NCBI GenBank assembly: GCA_017461775.1
Contig: JAFTXD010000116.1
Location: 22,144-86,143 of the forward strand
DNA: 64,000 bases
Source: Lachnospiraceae bacterium
Lineage (GTDB): Bacteria > Bacillota > Clostridia > Lachnospirales > Lachnospiraceae
Direction of reading: 5' to 3'
Shown piece after piece: positions 25,898 to 34,533 of this stretch. The translations under genes and the position numbers were made by a program. The notes beneath the pieces were generated by a model. That model saw nothing but the letters and a program-made list of their open reading frames with translations. It did not search any database and was not told the origin of the DNA. Each line of letters opens with the position of its first letter. Within the stretch, counting starts at the first letter, position 1.

Positions 25898-25925
25898 TTA
25901 TCGGACAAAAGTACGGATTACTTTA
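25898..25925 (-). promoter_or_regulatory. Probable sigma-28 promoter of flaG-fliD-fliS-fliT
   Basis: Minus-strand TAAAG (25925-25921), 16 bp, CCGATAA (25904-25898), one base wider than the flagellin spacing. A GTGGG/CCCAC hairpin at 25871-25885 is in the leader. The remaining sequence between flaG and csrA (25800-26046) holds nothing else I can name. Confidence 0.65.
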
Positions 25926-26046
25926 GCCACCCGTCTTTTTTTCTGCATCATTTAACCACATCTTCTTTATCACCATTCAAAGCCATTTCCCGGTTCCACG
26001 ATAAAAGAATTGGGTATATAGGTTCTCCACACCCTAAATCCGCCAC

Positions 26047-26077
26047 CTAAAAAGGAGCCGGCACCACCGACTCCTTC
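26047..26077 (-). terminator. Terminator after csrA
   Basis: AAGGAGCCGG (26052-26061) pairs with CCGACTCCTT (26067-26076), a 10-bp stem with one G-U pair. TTTTT follows on the minus strand. It ends the flgM-to-csrA transcript. Confidence 0.85.
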
Positions 26078-26088
26078 CCATTTACATA

Positions 26089-26307
26089 CTAACCTAACAA
26101 ATCTGCCAGAGCAGCCAGTCCTTCCGCACTTACTGCCTCTTCATTTGCCTGCTGAATCTGTGCGTATACTTCTTTACGGTACACCGGCACTTCCTTAGGT
26201 GCAGAGATACCAATCTTTACCTGGTCGCCCTTTACTTCCAAGATGGTGATTTCCACGTTGTTGTTCACAATGATGGCTTCACCTTTTTTACGAGATAATG
26301 CCAGCAT
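26089..26307 (-). CDS. csrA: Translational regulator CsrA
   Basis: A 72-residue CsrA: MLALSRKKGEAIIVNNNVEITI, the VKGDQVKIGISAPKEVPVYRKEVY RNA-binding stretch, and a C-terminal alpha helix. CsrA binds GGA in hairpin loops and blocks translation; in Bacillus-type systems its main target is the flagellin mRNA. The gene begins right after fliW (TAA then ATG). The flagellin leader carries a matching hairpin, so an intact FliW-CsrA-flagellin switch is very likely here. Confidence 0.96.
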   Translation of the reverse strand: MLALSRKKGEAIIVNNNVEITILEVKGDQVKIGISAPKEVPVYRKEVYAQIQQANEEAVSAEGLAALADLLG

Positions 26308-26766
26308 TTATTCACCATCCTTTCTCGCTTTTAAAATGTCATAAATATAATACTTCACAGGATATTCTGCATTCTCTACAATTACCTGACAAGCCTTGCA
26401 GGTGTCCCCATTGACAACAAATGGCCCCTGGAGATTTACACTCATTTGGGTAATATCCTTTGGAATGGTTGCACTGACAAGTACGAATGTATTGTCTTCG
26501 TTCAACTCTCCCAGGTTCTTCAAGAGTTCCTCGTCCACCATGGGATTATAGTCCTCTTTCACTGACAAAGGATCCATTACCGGCATGGCAAAGCCCGGTT
26601 CGTCCATGGACTGCAACCACTTAATACCTGAGCTCACACCCTTCTCTGAATCAAAAATCAATGTAAAGTTCTTTAAATCCGGGAAACCGATAATACCATT
26701 CTCAAAGGTAATAATCTTGCTTTCCTCAATATCAATTTCGCCAAATACTTTCGTATTAATCTTCAT
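26308..26766 (-). CDS. fliW: Flagellar assembly factor FliW
   Basis: A 152-residue FliW, the protein that binds CsrA and, alternatively, cytoplasmic flagellin. Family landmarks: FGEIDIEESKIITFENGIIGFPDLKNFTLI and the C-terminal CKACQVIVENAEYPVKYYI block. When flagellin accumulates it takes FliW away from CsrA, which then represses further flagellin synthesis. ATG at 26766; it lies between flgL and csrA. Confidence 0.96.
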   Translation of the reverse strand: MKINTKVFGEIDIEESKIITFENGIIGFPDLKNFTLIFDSEKGVSSGIKWLQSMDEPGFAMPVMDPLSVKEDYNPMVDEELLKNLGELNEDNTFVLVSATIPKDITQMSVNLQGPFVVNGDTCKACQVIVENAEYPVKYYIYDILKARKDGE

Positions 26767-26791
26767 ACTAATTTTCTCCCCTACCCTTCTC

Positions 26792-28360
26792 TTAAATAAA
26801 GTTCAGAAGTGTAGTCTGCATAATCTTACCGGTAGCCATCAGTGCCGCTTCATAGGTAAGCTCCGCGCTTCCCAGCTGAATAGCCACTTCGGTGATGTCC
26901 GCATCCTCGTTCTCACTCTTTAAGGTCTCAAAAGTAGTCTTCTGCACCTGCATACGGCTCTCTACCAGAGAAAGCTTACTGGTTCTGGTACCACAGTTGG
27001 TGATGGAAAGATTTGCCTCATCCAGCGCACCCTGGAAGGTAGTGATGCCCGCTTCGAACATTCTCTGTGCCTTTTCCTTCATAAAGGTAAGCGCCTTGTT
27101 GGCAGCGTCCAATCTGGTCTGCACTAAATCCTTATCCACGCCACCCTTCTCAAGCTCTGCCTCTAAATCAACAACGATAGCTTCCATATCCACTACGTCC
27201 TGCATAGCATTCACAAGATCCTCCACCTCACGACCGATTTTGTGCTTAAAGCACTCATCCGCAGTAGAGTTCACCTGAATTACCTGATTAAATCCTACAT
27301 CGTACTCAATCACCTGATGGAGCTTTTCGTTGCTCTCTAAGTAAGACTCGTTGTATTTCACCACATTACCATCTTCATCAGTGGACGTACACGCAAAATA
27401 ATGCTCCGGACGAAGGTCACCCTATTTCCAGTCCTTCTTGTGGTAGGTAATGCGGATTTCATCCTCGTTGATAGCACTGGTCGCTGCAGAATCCTCCGTA
27501 GCCTTTAATGCCTTGTATGCTTCTTCACTAAGGAGCATCTCGCCGGTTTCCGGTACATATACAGCACCTACGCCCTGCATATCCGCTGCTGCGGTATAAG
27601 GATCCTCGTAGTCATGAAGCACGGTCACAGGCATGGTCTTGTCAGTGAAGTTACCATTTCCATCGGACTCCTTGTAGGTCAATGTAGGCACTTCATCGCC
27701 ACAATTGCTGTATGCCAGACGAATTCTGTATACATCAATCCGGGAGACATCCGTCTCATCAATGTCCATGTTCTCATAATTTGCTTCGTTGATATCCTTC
27801 AAATCATCTATCACGTTGCCGTCCGCATCCTTGGTGGTAGTACGGATAACACTGATGGTGTCAATGTTTTCCTTGGTTACCTGCTCGGTGATTTCATAAT
27901 CGATGGTATCCGCTTTCAAAAAGCTTAAGGAAGTATCGGTACGATATCCGGTAAATACATATCTTCCTGCGAAATCGGCATCACCGGTGGTATACACCTC
28001 ATCACCCAGAGCCTTCATCTGCTCGATGATAATCTGTCTGTCAGAAGAGGTAAGGTATTCGTTGGAGCCCTTGGTACACTGGCTAATCATGTTGGTGATG
28101 ATACCGGTCAGGTTGTCCAGTGCCTTCTCCGTTACCTCCAGCCAGCTCTGCGCATCGGGAATATTCTTGCTGTAGTACTGAGTTACCTCGGTAACATTAC
28201 TACGAAGTCTCAGCGCACGGATAGCTACTACCGGGTCCTCGGAGGGACGACTGATTTTCTTCTGGGTAGACATCTGTGTACTTAACTTGTCCTGGTAAAT
28301 CTTGTTGGTATTGATATTTGCCAGGTTATTGTTTCGCATGATTTTATTCGTAATTCTCAT
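26792..28360 (-). pseudogene. flgL: Hook-filament junction protein FlgL interrupted by an in-frame TAG
   Basis: The reading frame is 523 codons and collinear with FlgL, but codon 313 (27422-27424) is TAG. Upstream of it lie the D0/D1 N-terminal helices (RITNKIMRNNNLANINTNKI, KKISRPSEDPVVAIRALRLRS) and the central variable part; downstream, in the same frame, GDLRPEHYFACT continues and the C-terminal half ends ITEVAIQLGSAELTYEAALMATGKIMQTTLLNFI-like helices. Without the C-terminal helices the protein cannot assemble. One base change (AAG to TAG) explains the break. FlgL joins hook and filament, so a true stop would abolish motility. A sequencing error or a suppressor tRNA would also explain it. 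Confidence 0.88.
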
Positions 28361-28404
28361 TTAGTATCACCTAAACCTTTCCTAGGCTCGAGGGCTATCG
28401 GTAT

Positions 28405-30291
28405 TTAAACTCCGGTTTCCAGAATCAGTCTGTCGTATACTTCCGTCAGTGTCTGAATCATCTTGGAGGATAAGTTGTAGCCATTCTGATATTTTACCAG
28501 ATTTACAGCTTCTTCATCCTCGTCTACGCCGGAAATGGAAATTCTCTGATTATCAATCATCTTTCCAATATCAGTATAGTTGGTTTCAAAGGTATTTGCT
28601 CTGTTGGCATTCAGTGCGATATCACTGAGCACACACTGTAAGAACTCATTACAAGAGCTTCCACGGAAGGTCATCGCTTCCTTATCGGTGGCAAGATTGG
28701 ATAAGTCTTTCAGTAAATCCACCTGCTCCACGCCATCACTGACACTGTACTTGGTCGCCAGTAAGCTGGCATTATTGTAAATCGGAGTAAACACATTGAA
28801 ATTCATAGCAGTAAGCTGATAATAACTGTCATCCTCACTGGTCACCGTGACAGCACCGCCCAAATCAAAACGGTTCTCTGCCGGGAAATCATACTGGTCA
28901 TTGTCCGTAGTCTTGTCACCTACAAAGAGCATGTTCCCTGCATCGCCAGCGGTATCCACACCACTGGTAATAATATCATTAAACTTCTGGGAAAAGGTTC
29001 TCACCCATTCATTCATCTGATTCATATAGTAAGGAATTCCCTGATATGCAATATCCTTACCGATGGTGGCCTCTTTATAAATACGGTCCTCGTTTACCCT
29101 CTTTCCGCCATTCTTCTCCGCATCGGATAAGGTGAAGGTATAGGTCACGCTGCCGTCCTCAGCCCTGTTGTATTCCCAGCTGTCGTAATAGTACAGATGG
29201 TTACCCAGATTGATAATACCACCCTGGTCGGAAAGATTGCTCTTATTTAAATCCTTCAGATATACATTCTCTACAGAAACCGTAACGGTATCCTGACTGC
29301 CATCCTCTGTGGTACCCACTGCGGTAATAGTTCCCTGGAAATTCTCATTGTTATTACCATCACGAAGCTGTACCAGCGCATAAAGCTCGCCACCCAGAAG
29401 TGGGTTGTAGAGGTTCAGCTTTTCGCCGTTATCCCAATATACCTCATAAAGACCATCGATATCTGTCTGGTGCACCTTCTCATAAAGCTCACGGGCCTTG
29501 CAGTAAAGACCGGTGTATTCTGCGGTATCTACAAGCACCTGACCACCTGCCAGACGGATAAGGAAGCGGTTTGCACCGGTCTCACGGTCCGGCTGGTTCG
29601 CATCATAAATCGGTGTCTCAATGCACTCAATATCCACGATTTTGGACAGCTCATCCAAAAGAAGTGTTCTCTTATCACGAAGCTCATTTGCCTTGGAGCC
29701 GGATAATTCGATAACGTTAATCTGCTTATTCAAAGTAGCAATTTCGGAAGCCAGTGAATTAATCTCATCGGTTTTCAGCTTCAGCTCTGCGTTAATATCC
29801 TTCTGCAGTGCCTCCATATTGCCGCCCAGACTGTTGAAGTATTCTGCCAGCGCATCTGCCTTACCTACAAACTGTGCCTTTGCGGAATCGCTACTGGGGT
29901 CCTTTAAAAGCTCCTGCATAGCCTCCAGCATAAAGTCATCAAAGATGGTCTTAAAGCCGGAATCCACACCATTATCCTCGAAGTAAGTCTCCACCTGCTT
30001 CATGTAGTATGCCTTGATTTCATACTCACCAGTCTTGGTATTATTATCCCAGTACTTCTGGTCGTAGAAATCATCACGGATACGCTCAATGGCAAGCGTC
30101 TCTACACCGGCACCTGCACAACCATAGGTCTGGAACACGCGAAGCGCATTGGCTGCTTCCTGTACCACATGCTGACGACTGTAGCCCGGTGTCTGTACAT
30201 TTGCAATATTATTTGAGGTTGTATTTAATGCAGCATTGTTGGCCAAAAGACCGGTATACGCTGTATTTAATCCGAAAAATGTTGATGGCAT
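28405..30291 (-). CDS. flgK: Hook-associated protein FlgK, copy 1
   Basis: A 628-residue FlgK. N-terminal flagellar rod/hook motif: FGLNTAYTGLLANNAALNTTSNNIANVQTPGYSRQ. The C-terminal half ends SGVDEDEEAVNLVKYQNGYNLSSKMIQTLTEVYDRL, the standard FlgK tail helix. It forms the first hook-filament junction ring. ATG at 30291, 25 bp after the second FlgK. Two tandem FlgK-like genes are usual in Lachnospiraceae. Confidence 0.93.
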   Translation of the reverse strand: MPSTFFGLNTAYTGLLANNAALNTTSNNIANVQTPGYSRQHVVQEAANALRVFQTYGCAGAGVETLAIERIRDDFYDQKYWDNNTKTGEYEIKAYYMKQVETYFEDNGVDSGFKTIFDDFMLEAMQELLKDPSSDSAKAQFVGKADALAEYFNSLGGNMEALQKDINAELKLKTDEINSLASEIATLNKQINVIELSGSKANELRDKRTLLLDELSKIVDIECIETPIYDANQPDRETGANRFLIRLAGGQVLVDTAEYTGLYCKARELYEKVHQTDIDGLYEVYWDNGEKLNLYNPLLGGELYALVQLRDGNNNENFQGTITAVGTTEDGSQDTVTVSVENVYLKDLNKSNLSDQGGIINLGNHLYYYDSWEYNRAEDGSVTYTFTLSDAEKNGGKRVNEDRIYKEATIGKDIAYQGIPYYMNQMNEWVRTFSQKFNDIITSGVDTAGDAGNMLFVGDKTTDNDQYDFPAENRFDLGGAVTVTSEDDSYYQLTAMNFNVFTPIYNNASLLATKYSVSDGVEQVDLLKDLSNLATDKEAMTFRGSSCNEFLQCVLSDIALNANRANTFETNYTDIGKMIDNQRISISGVDEDEEAVNLVKYQNGYNLSSKMIQTLTEVYDRLILETGV

Positions 30292-30315
30292 TTACATTTC
30301 CACCTTTCTGTATAA

Positions 30316-32040
30316 CTACATACCTAATGTATTGATAATATGCTCCAGCATCTGACTCACCACATTGATATAACGGCTGGATGCATTGTAAGCATTCTGA
30401 AACTTAATCATATTGGAAAGCTCGTCATCGGAGGATACGCCGATAATCTGCTGTCTGGCATTCTCTGTCGCTTCCACGGTATTTAACTGGTTCTCATACA
30501 CACTGTTAAATACATAACCGCTGTTGGAAACCTGGGATACCAGATCCGTATAATAATCCATAAAGGATGTGGTCTTTTTCACCTTTGGATTCAAGGTATA
30601 AATCTCTTCGGTGAAGGCCTCCACCAGTGCCTCTACCGTCTTCATATCCTCGCTGCTGTCCTCTAAACGGAAGCCCAGGATAGCCGGTGCCTGCTTTAAC
30701 TCTCTGTCAATCTGAATATTATTCAGTGTATATAAGCTGTCGGTCTCTGCAAAATCCTCTTTTGCGTATACCCAGTATTCCTTGCCGTCCGCGCCAATGA
30801 ATTTATCGTAGGCATCGGTGGTAATCTTGGCAAACATCTGTATGGGCTGACCGTCTTCCTTTCTCATGTAACCCTCCGGGTCACTTTCAAAGTAGTAAGC
30901 ATCCTCTAAAACCGTTCCGTCCTGCAATGTCAAATCGCCTCTGATACCGCCAGCAGCCTCCTGCAATACACTGTTAATCTTGCTCGCCACGTTGTGAATC
31001 ATCTGGTCAAATTCTGCCTGCAGGTTCATGATTACGGACTGCTCTACTGCGCTGTAATCCTTCTCAATATCGGTGTAATCCGCTCTGTGGTCACCGCGGG
31101 CAAGGAGCATGGCCTTTAGTCCGCCGATATCGGTTTCCATGTCCGTGGAAATCTCCTGCTTCAAATCAAAAACTTCTGCGCCTTCGATGTTGTACTCTCT
31201 GGTTCCGTTGTCCAAAAGCTCGTACTTGGCGTTCATTGGCCAGAACGGGGTATAAAAGCCGGTGGTCTCATCCACATGCATCCCGATTTCATAGCACATG
31301 GAGCCCTTCACGAAATCCACGCCCTCAATACGAACGGATACATCACCGTACATATTCTCGGTATACGTCATATTCACCAGCTCTCCAAGAGTATCCAGAA
31401 TGCTATCTCTCACGTCACGGAGGTCGTTAGCATGTTCAATTCCGCCGGACTCAATATTACGAATCTGGTCATTTAATTCCAAAATCTGATTACCGTACTC
31501 GTTAATCAAATCTACTTTCTGCTTAATCTGTGCATTTAAATTGTCCTGGTAAGAACATAAGCTGTCATAAATATTTACCGCACGCTCGATAAACTCCTCC
31601 GCTCTCTGCACCATCAAACCCTGGGTTACAGAGCTTGTAGGATCCTTGGAAAGCTCCTGTACCGATGTCCAGAGGTTGCTCATGGTAGTCTGGAAGGCTT
31701 CTCCGTTTAACTCGCCAAGAAGGTTTTCCGCCTCCTCCAGGGTCTCTGAAGAAACCTGGTAAAACATGGCACGACCGGATTCCTCGCGGTATGTCCTGTC
31801 CAGGAAATAATCTCTTATATGTTTAACGGCACTGTAGTTTACACCCAGACCGTACTGTTGATTTGCAATGGATTTCGGAGCAATTGCAAGAGTATTATAG
31901 AACTTGGTACCCTGCTGAACCTGTTGTCTTACATATCCGGCAGTGTCCACGTTAGATAAGTTATGCGCTGTGGTATTCAGCGCATTCTGACTTGTTTGTA
32001 ATCCTGATGTTCCAATCCAAAGGCTTCCCATAAGTGGCAT
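30316..32040 (-). CDS. flgK: FlgK paralogue, copy 2
   Basis: A 574-residue FlgK-like protein. Start taken at the ATG at 32040, with GAGG about nine bases upstream; two further ATGs (32046 and 32031) flank it. N-terminal motif GSLWIGTSGLQTSQNALNTTAHNLSNVDTAGYVRQ and C-terminal MIKFQNAYNASSRYINVVSQMLEHI match FlgK. It shares only these ends with copy 1. Whether both sit in the junction or one is a specialised hook-tip protein is unknown. Confidence 0.9.
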   Translation of the reverse strand: MPLMGSLWIGTSGLQTSQNALNTTAHNLSNVDTAGYVRQQVQQGTKFYNTLAIAPKSIANQQYGLGVNYSAVKHIRDYFLDRTYREESGRAMFYQVSSETLEEAENLLGELNGEAFQTTMSNLWTSVQELSKDPTSSVTQGLMVQRAEEFIERAVNIYDSLCSYQDNLNAQIKQKVDLINEYGNQILELNDQIRNIESGGIEHANDLRDVRDSILDTLGELVNMTYTENMYGDVSVRIEGVDFVKGSMCYEIGMHVDETTGFYTPFWPMNAKYELLDNGTREYNIEGAEVFDLKQEISTDMETDIGGLKAMLLARGDHRADYTDIEKDYSAVEQSVIMNLQAEFDQMIHNVASKINSVLQEAAGGIRGDLTLQDGTVLEDAYYFESDPEGYMRKEDGQPIQMFAKITTDAYDKFIGADGKEYWVYAKEDFAETDSLYTLNNIQIDRELKQAPAILGFRLEDSSEDMKTVEALVEAFTEEIYTLNPKVKKTTSFMDYYTDLVSQVSNSGYVFNSVYENQLNTVEATENARQQIIGVSSDDELSNMIKFQNAYNASSRYINVVSQMLEHIINTLGM

Positions 32041-32077
32041 ATACATCCACCTCTCTTTCTTCTCAAGGTTACAAAGC

Positions 32078-32596
32078 CTACTGCTTTGCGTCGAAACCGC
32101 GATTGCCGGTTCCTATCACACTTCCTGTGTTGTATGCGCCCTTGTTATAGTTGGCGGTGACCGGTGCGGTACGCATGGCCTGTAACAAATTCATGTCGAA
32201 TTCCACCAGCTGCAGGGCGTGGTCGAGCAATTCCTGATTTCTCTCATTGATTCGCTTAAGGTCCCTAACCACCTTAGAAAGAGCATCTCCCGCGTCCTTC
32301 AGACGCTTCTGCTCCTCAGGTCTGCCTGCAAGCATCTCGACCAGTGCTGTGATTTTTAAAGTGCTAACATCCTTGTTAAGTACATTGGCAATATCTGCAG
32401 TAACCTCTTCCCTCTTCTTTTCCAGACGGTAGATGTTACTGAGCCATAAGCCTTCTTCATCCGTGATTTTTGTAATATTCTCTAAATCGCCGGCTACGAT
32501 GTAGTCGGTCTTCCTCGTTGACAGCTCCAGCAATCCTGTATACTGAACCTGCTCATCCTCTAATACCTGAATCAGGTTCTCCATTAGGCTCGCCAC
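32078..32596 (-). CDS. flgN: Flagellar chaperone FlgN
   Basis: A 172-residue helical protein starting MASLMENLIQVLEDEQVQYTGLLELSTRKTDYIVAGD, the FlgN family pattern (a long two-helix hairpin that binds FlgK and FlgL tails). A central basic coiled region follows, ending in a glycine-rich disordered tail. Start is GTG at 32596 with GGGG nine bases upstream; an ATG at 32584 is the alternative. It lies 6 bp after flgM and before the FlgK genes it should serve. Confidence 0.88.
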   Translation of the reverse strand: MASLMENLIQVLEDEQVQYTGLLELSTRKTDYIVAGDLENITKITDEEGLWLSNIYRLEKKREEVTADIANVLNKDVSTLKITALVEMLAGRPEEQKRLKDAGDALSKVVRDLKRINERNQELLDHALQLVEFDMNLLQAMRTAPVTANYNKGAYNTGSVIGTGNRGFDAKQ

Positions 32597-32602
32597 TGTC
32601 TT

Positions 32603-32878
32603 TTACCCCAATTCTGCGTATTTCTGCATAAGCTTCTCTGCAAAGCTTGCGGTTTCTACATTGTAAGTACCATTATCAATTTTCGCCTTGATAGGTGCGG
32701 TAATGTCTTCTCTGATATCCGGGCAATTCTTCACTGCTGCCTTCGCGGTCTGGAAGTCCTTTCCAAGGCTGCTAATCTGGAGCATATCGGACTGCGTGGT
32801 CTGGGATACAGACTTGCCCTTATTCAATCGCTGTTTCTGATAAATCTGCTGAATCTGATTATAAGACTCTATTCTCAT
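32603..32878 (-). CDS. flgM: Anti-sigma-28 factor FlgM
   Basis: A 91-residue FlgM. After a flexible N-terminal half, the core reads DMLQISSLGKDFQTAKAAVKNCPDIREDITAPIKAKIDNGTYNVETASFAEKLMQKY, the conserved sigma-28-binding helices. FlgM holds sigma-28 until the hook is complete, then leaves by the export apparatus. AAGGAGGAG precedes the ATG. It is the first gene of flgM-flgN-flgK-flgK-flgL-fliW-csrA behind its own sigma-28 promoter. Confidence 0.94.
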   Translation of the reverse strand: MRIESYNQIQQIYQKQRLNKGKSVSQTTQSDMLQISSLGKDFQTAKAAVKNCPDIREDITAPIKAKIDNGTYNVETASFAEKLMQKYAELG

Positions 32879-32928
32879 ATGGACTCCTCCTTATAAACTC
32901 TAAACACATGTAATCATTCTTGTATAAG

Positions 32929-32955
32929 TTATCGACCCAAATCTAAAATACTTTA
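32929..32955 (-). promoter_or_regulatory. Sigma-28 promoter of the flgM-csrA operon
   Basis: Minus-strand TAAAG (32955-32951), 15 bp, TCGATAA (32935-32929). The -35 lies in the last codons of the YolD-like gene. The predicted start is about 45 bp before flgM. Confidence 0.78.
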
Positions 32956-33123
32956 GTCGAAACTTGAAAAATCTTCCCCGTACCTTTCTCCCAGTTCGTT
33001 TTTCATTTTCTCCTCGATTTCTATTTCCTTCTCCCGCAGCGCTTCTTCATAGCCCTTCAGCGCCGCAAAGGGCATGAATTGCTTGGCTCTGTCCGCCGGA
33101 CTCATTTTCGGTCTATTCCCCAC
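32953..33123 (-). CDS. YolD-like small protein paired with the Y-family polymerase
   Basis: A 56-residue protein carrying the motif NRPKMSPADRAKQFMPFAALKGYEEALREKE. It is placed on a GTG at 33123 with GGAGG eight bases upstream, overlapping the end of the polymerase gene by 11 bp, so the two are coupled. Homologues sit beside DinB/UmuC-type polymerases in Firmicutes (YolD family) and may help the polymerase; a direct function is not known. An in-frame TTG at 33138 lies further upstream but fits worse. Confidence 0.83.
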   Translation of the reverse strand: MGNRPKMSPADRAKQFMPFAALKGYEEALREKEIEIEEKMKNELGERYGEDFSSFD

Positions 33124-34381
33124 TTTTATGACCTCCAATCTGCTTATTTCTCTCTATGGTAGTGGCATTCTCTTCCAGATTCATGCCCTTTAAAATAGCA
33201 TTTTTCCCAAACTTTTTCTTGATATCCAGCATAGCCAGCTGCATCTTCTTCTCCCGCTCTAATTCCTCCGGGTCAGTAAAGAGATCGTACTGTTGGTACT
33301 CCCCCGCGACTACATTATTAAAGGACAGATTCAGCCGCCGCACCGGAGTAAAGGGGTCCACAATGCGGTCATAAAGCCTCTCCACATAGCTCATAATCAG
33401 CTTGGCTGAGCAGGTGGCCGTGGGCAGGTTGATACTGCCATTAGAATGGGGCCTGCCAAAGCCGTTTTCATACCCTATATATAAGGAAACGGATTCCGTC
33501 ACCAGATTTTTCGCTACCAGCTCCAGACACAAAAGATCCGCCATTTCCTTAGCAATCAGCTTCCCATCCGAAAAGCTGTAGCCATGGCAGAGTACCTGTC
33601 CACTGGATAAGCAGTTATGCTTGGATTTAAAGTTCTTGATATCCGGCATGGTGGTAGTCTCCCGGCCCCAGGCATGGTCTATCAGAAGCTCCGCATCGAT
33701 ACCGAAAAGCTGGTACATCAAATCCTCGTCCGCCTCCGCAATCCCCTGCATATCATAGATTCCGCAGGTAGAGAGCCTGCTTGCAATGCCTCGTCCCACT
33801 CTCCAGAAATCCGTCAGCGGTCTGTGGTTCCAAAGGGTATTTCGGTAAGTTTCCTCATCCAGATAACCCACATGGTCCTCCACGTGCTTTGCCGTAATAT
33901 CCAGTGCCACCTTTGCAAGGTATAAATTGGTTCCAATGCCACAGGTAGCGGTAATCATAGTTTTCTCGTATACCTCCTGCATGATGCGCACCGCCAGCTC
34001 CTTGGCTGTCATATGATACATATGCAGATAATCGGTCACATCCATGAAGCACTCGTCGATGGAGTACACATGGATATCCTCCTTGGCAACATATTTTAAA
34101 TAGATTCCATAAATATTGGCAGAAACATCAATATAGCGTTGCATCCGGGGCTGGGCCATAATATAGTCAATCCCCTTGGGAATCTCAAAAACTCTGCATC
34201 GGTTGTGTATCCCCAGTGCCTTCATGGCCGGAGAAATGGCAAGACAGATGGTTTTCTCGCTCCGCTCCGGGTCCGCTACCACCAGCCTTGTGGTCAGTGG
34301 GTCCAGCCCCCGGTCCGCGCATTCCACGGAGGCATAAAAGCTTTTTAAGTCTATGCAGATGTAGATTCTTGATTTTTCCAT
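33113..34381 (-). CDS. Y-family translesion DNA polymerase (UmuC/DinB type)
   Basis: A 422-residue polymerase. Catalytic carboxylates lie in CIDLKSFYASVE (D11) and SIDECFMDV (D109, E110). The thumb and little-finger parts follow, with TFTPVRRLNLSFNNVV near the end. Y-family enzymes copy damaged templates. The gene is coupled to the YolD-like gene and has its own promoter. No clear LexA box could be found upstream, so SOS control is not shown here. GGAGAGG precedes the ATG. Confidence 0.9.
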   Translation of the reverse strand: MEKSRIYICIDLKSFYASVECADRGLDPLTTRLVVADPERSEKTICLAISPAMKALGIHNRCRVFEIPKGIDYIMAQPRMQRYIDVSANIYGIYLKYVAKEDIHVYSIDECFMDVTDYLHMYHMTAKELAVRIMQEVYEKTMITATCGIGTNLYLAKVALDITAKHVEDHVGYLDEETYRNTLWNHRPLTDFWRVGRGIASRLSTCGIYDMQGIAEADEDLMYQLFGIDAELLIDHAWGRETTTMPDIKNFKSKHNCLSSGQVLCHGYSFSDGKLIAKEMADLLCLELVAKNLVTESVSLYIGYENGFGRPHSNGSINLPTATCSAKLIMSYVERLYDRIVDPFTPVRRLNLSFNNVVAGEYQQYDLFTDPEELEREKKMQLAMLDIKKKFGKNAILKGMNLEENATTIERNKQIGGHKSGE

Positions 34382-34454
34382 AACTTTTGCCTCTCCACCT
34401 CACAAGTTCTGCTTCGCAGCCGCTTGTTTTGCGACTTTGATTTTCTTTACTATC

Positions 34455-34484
34455 AGTATACAAAATTCCTATGTAAAAATTCAA
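34455..34484 (-). promoter_or_regulatory. Probable promoter of the Y-polymerase gene
   Basis: Minus-strand TTGAAT (34484-34479), 18 bp, TATACT (34460-34455). It faces the plus-strand promoter at 34492-34500, so the two divergent genes share a 150-bp control region. Confidence 0.55.
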
Positions 34485-34491
34485 CCAAACA

Positions 34492-34500
34492 TGTTATAAT
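34492..34500 (+). promoter_or_regulatory. Extended -10 promoter of the SseB-domain gene
   Basis: TG-T-TATAAT at 34492-34500, with only a weak -35 (TGTAAA at 34472-34477). The ATG at 34534 follows about 30 bp later. Confidence 0.6.
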
Positions 34501-34533
34501 GTTGAAATATGAATATTGGGAGGACTATTTCAA

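Noticed and set aside
27422-27424. Pyrrolysine or genome-wide TAG recoding
   Set aside because: TAG ends several other genes in this window, and no methylamine methyltransferase or pyl genes are present.
34382-34533. LexA/SOS box controlling the Y-family polymerase
   Set aside because: No palindromic GAAC-N4-GTTC-type site was found; only a single GAAC half is near the ribosome site.
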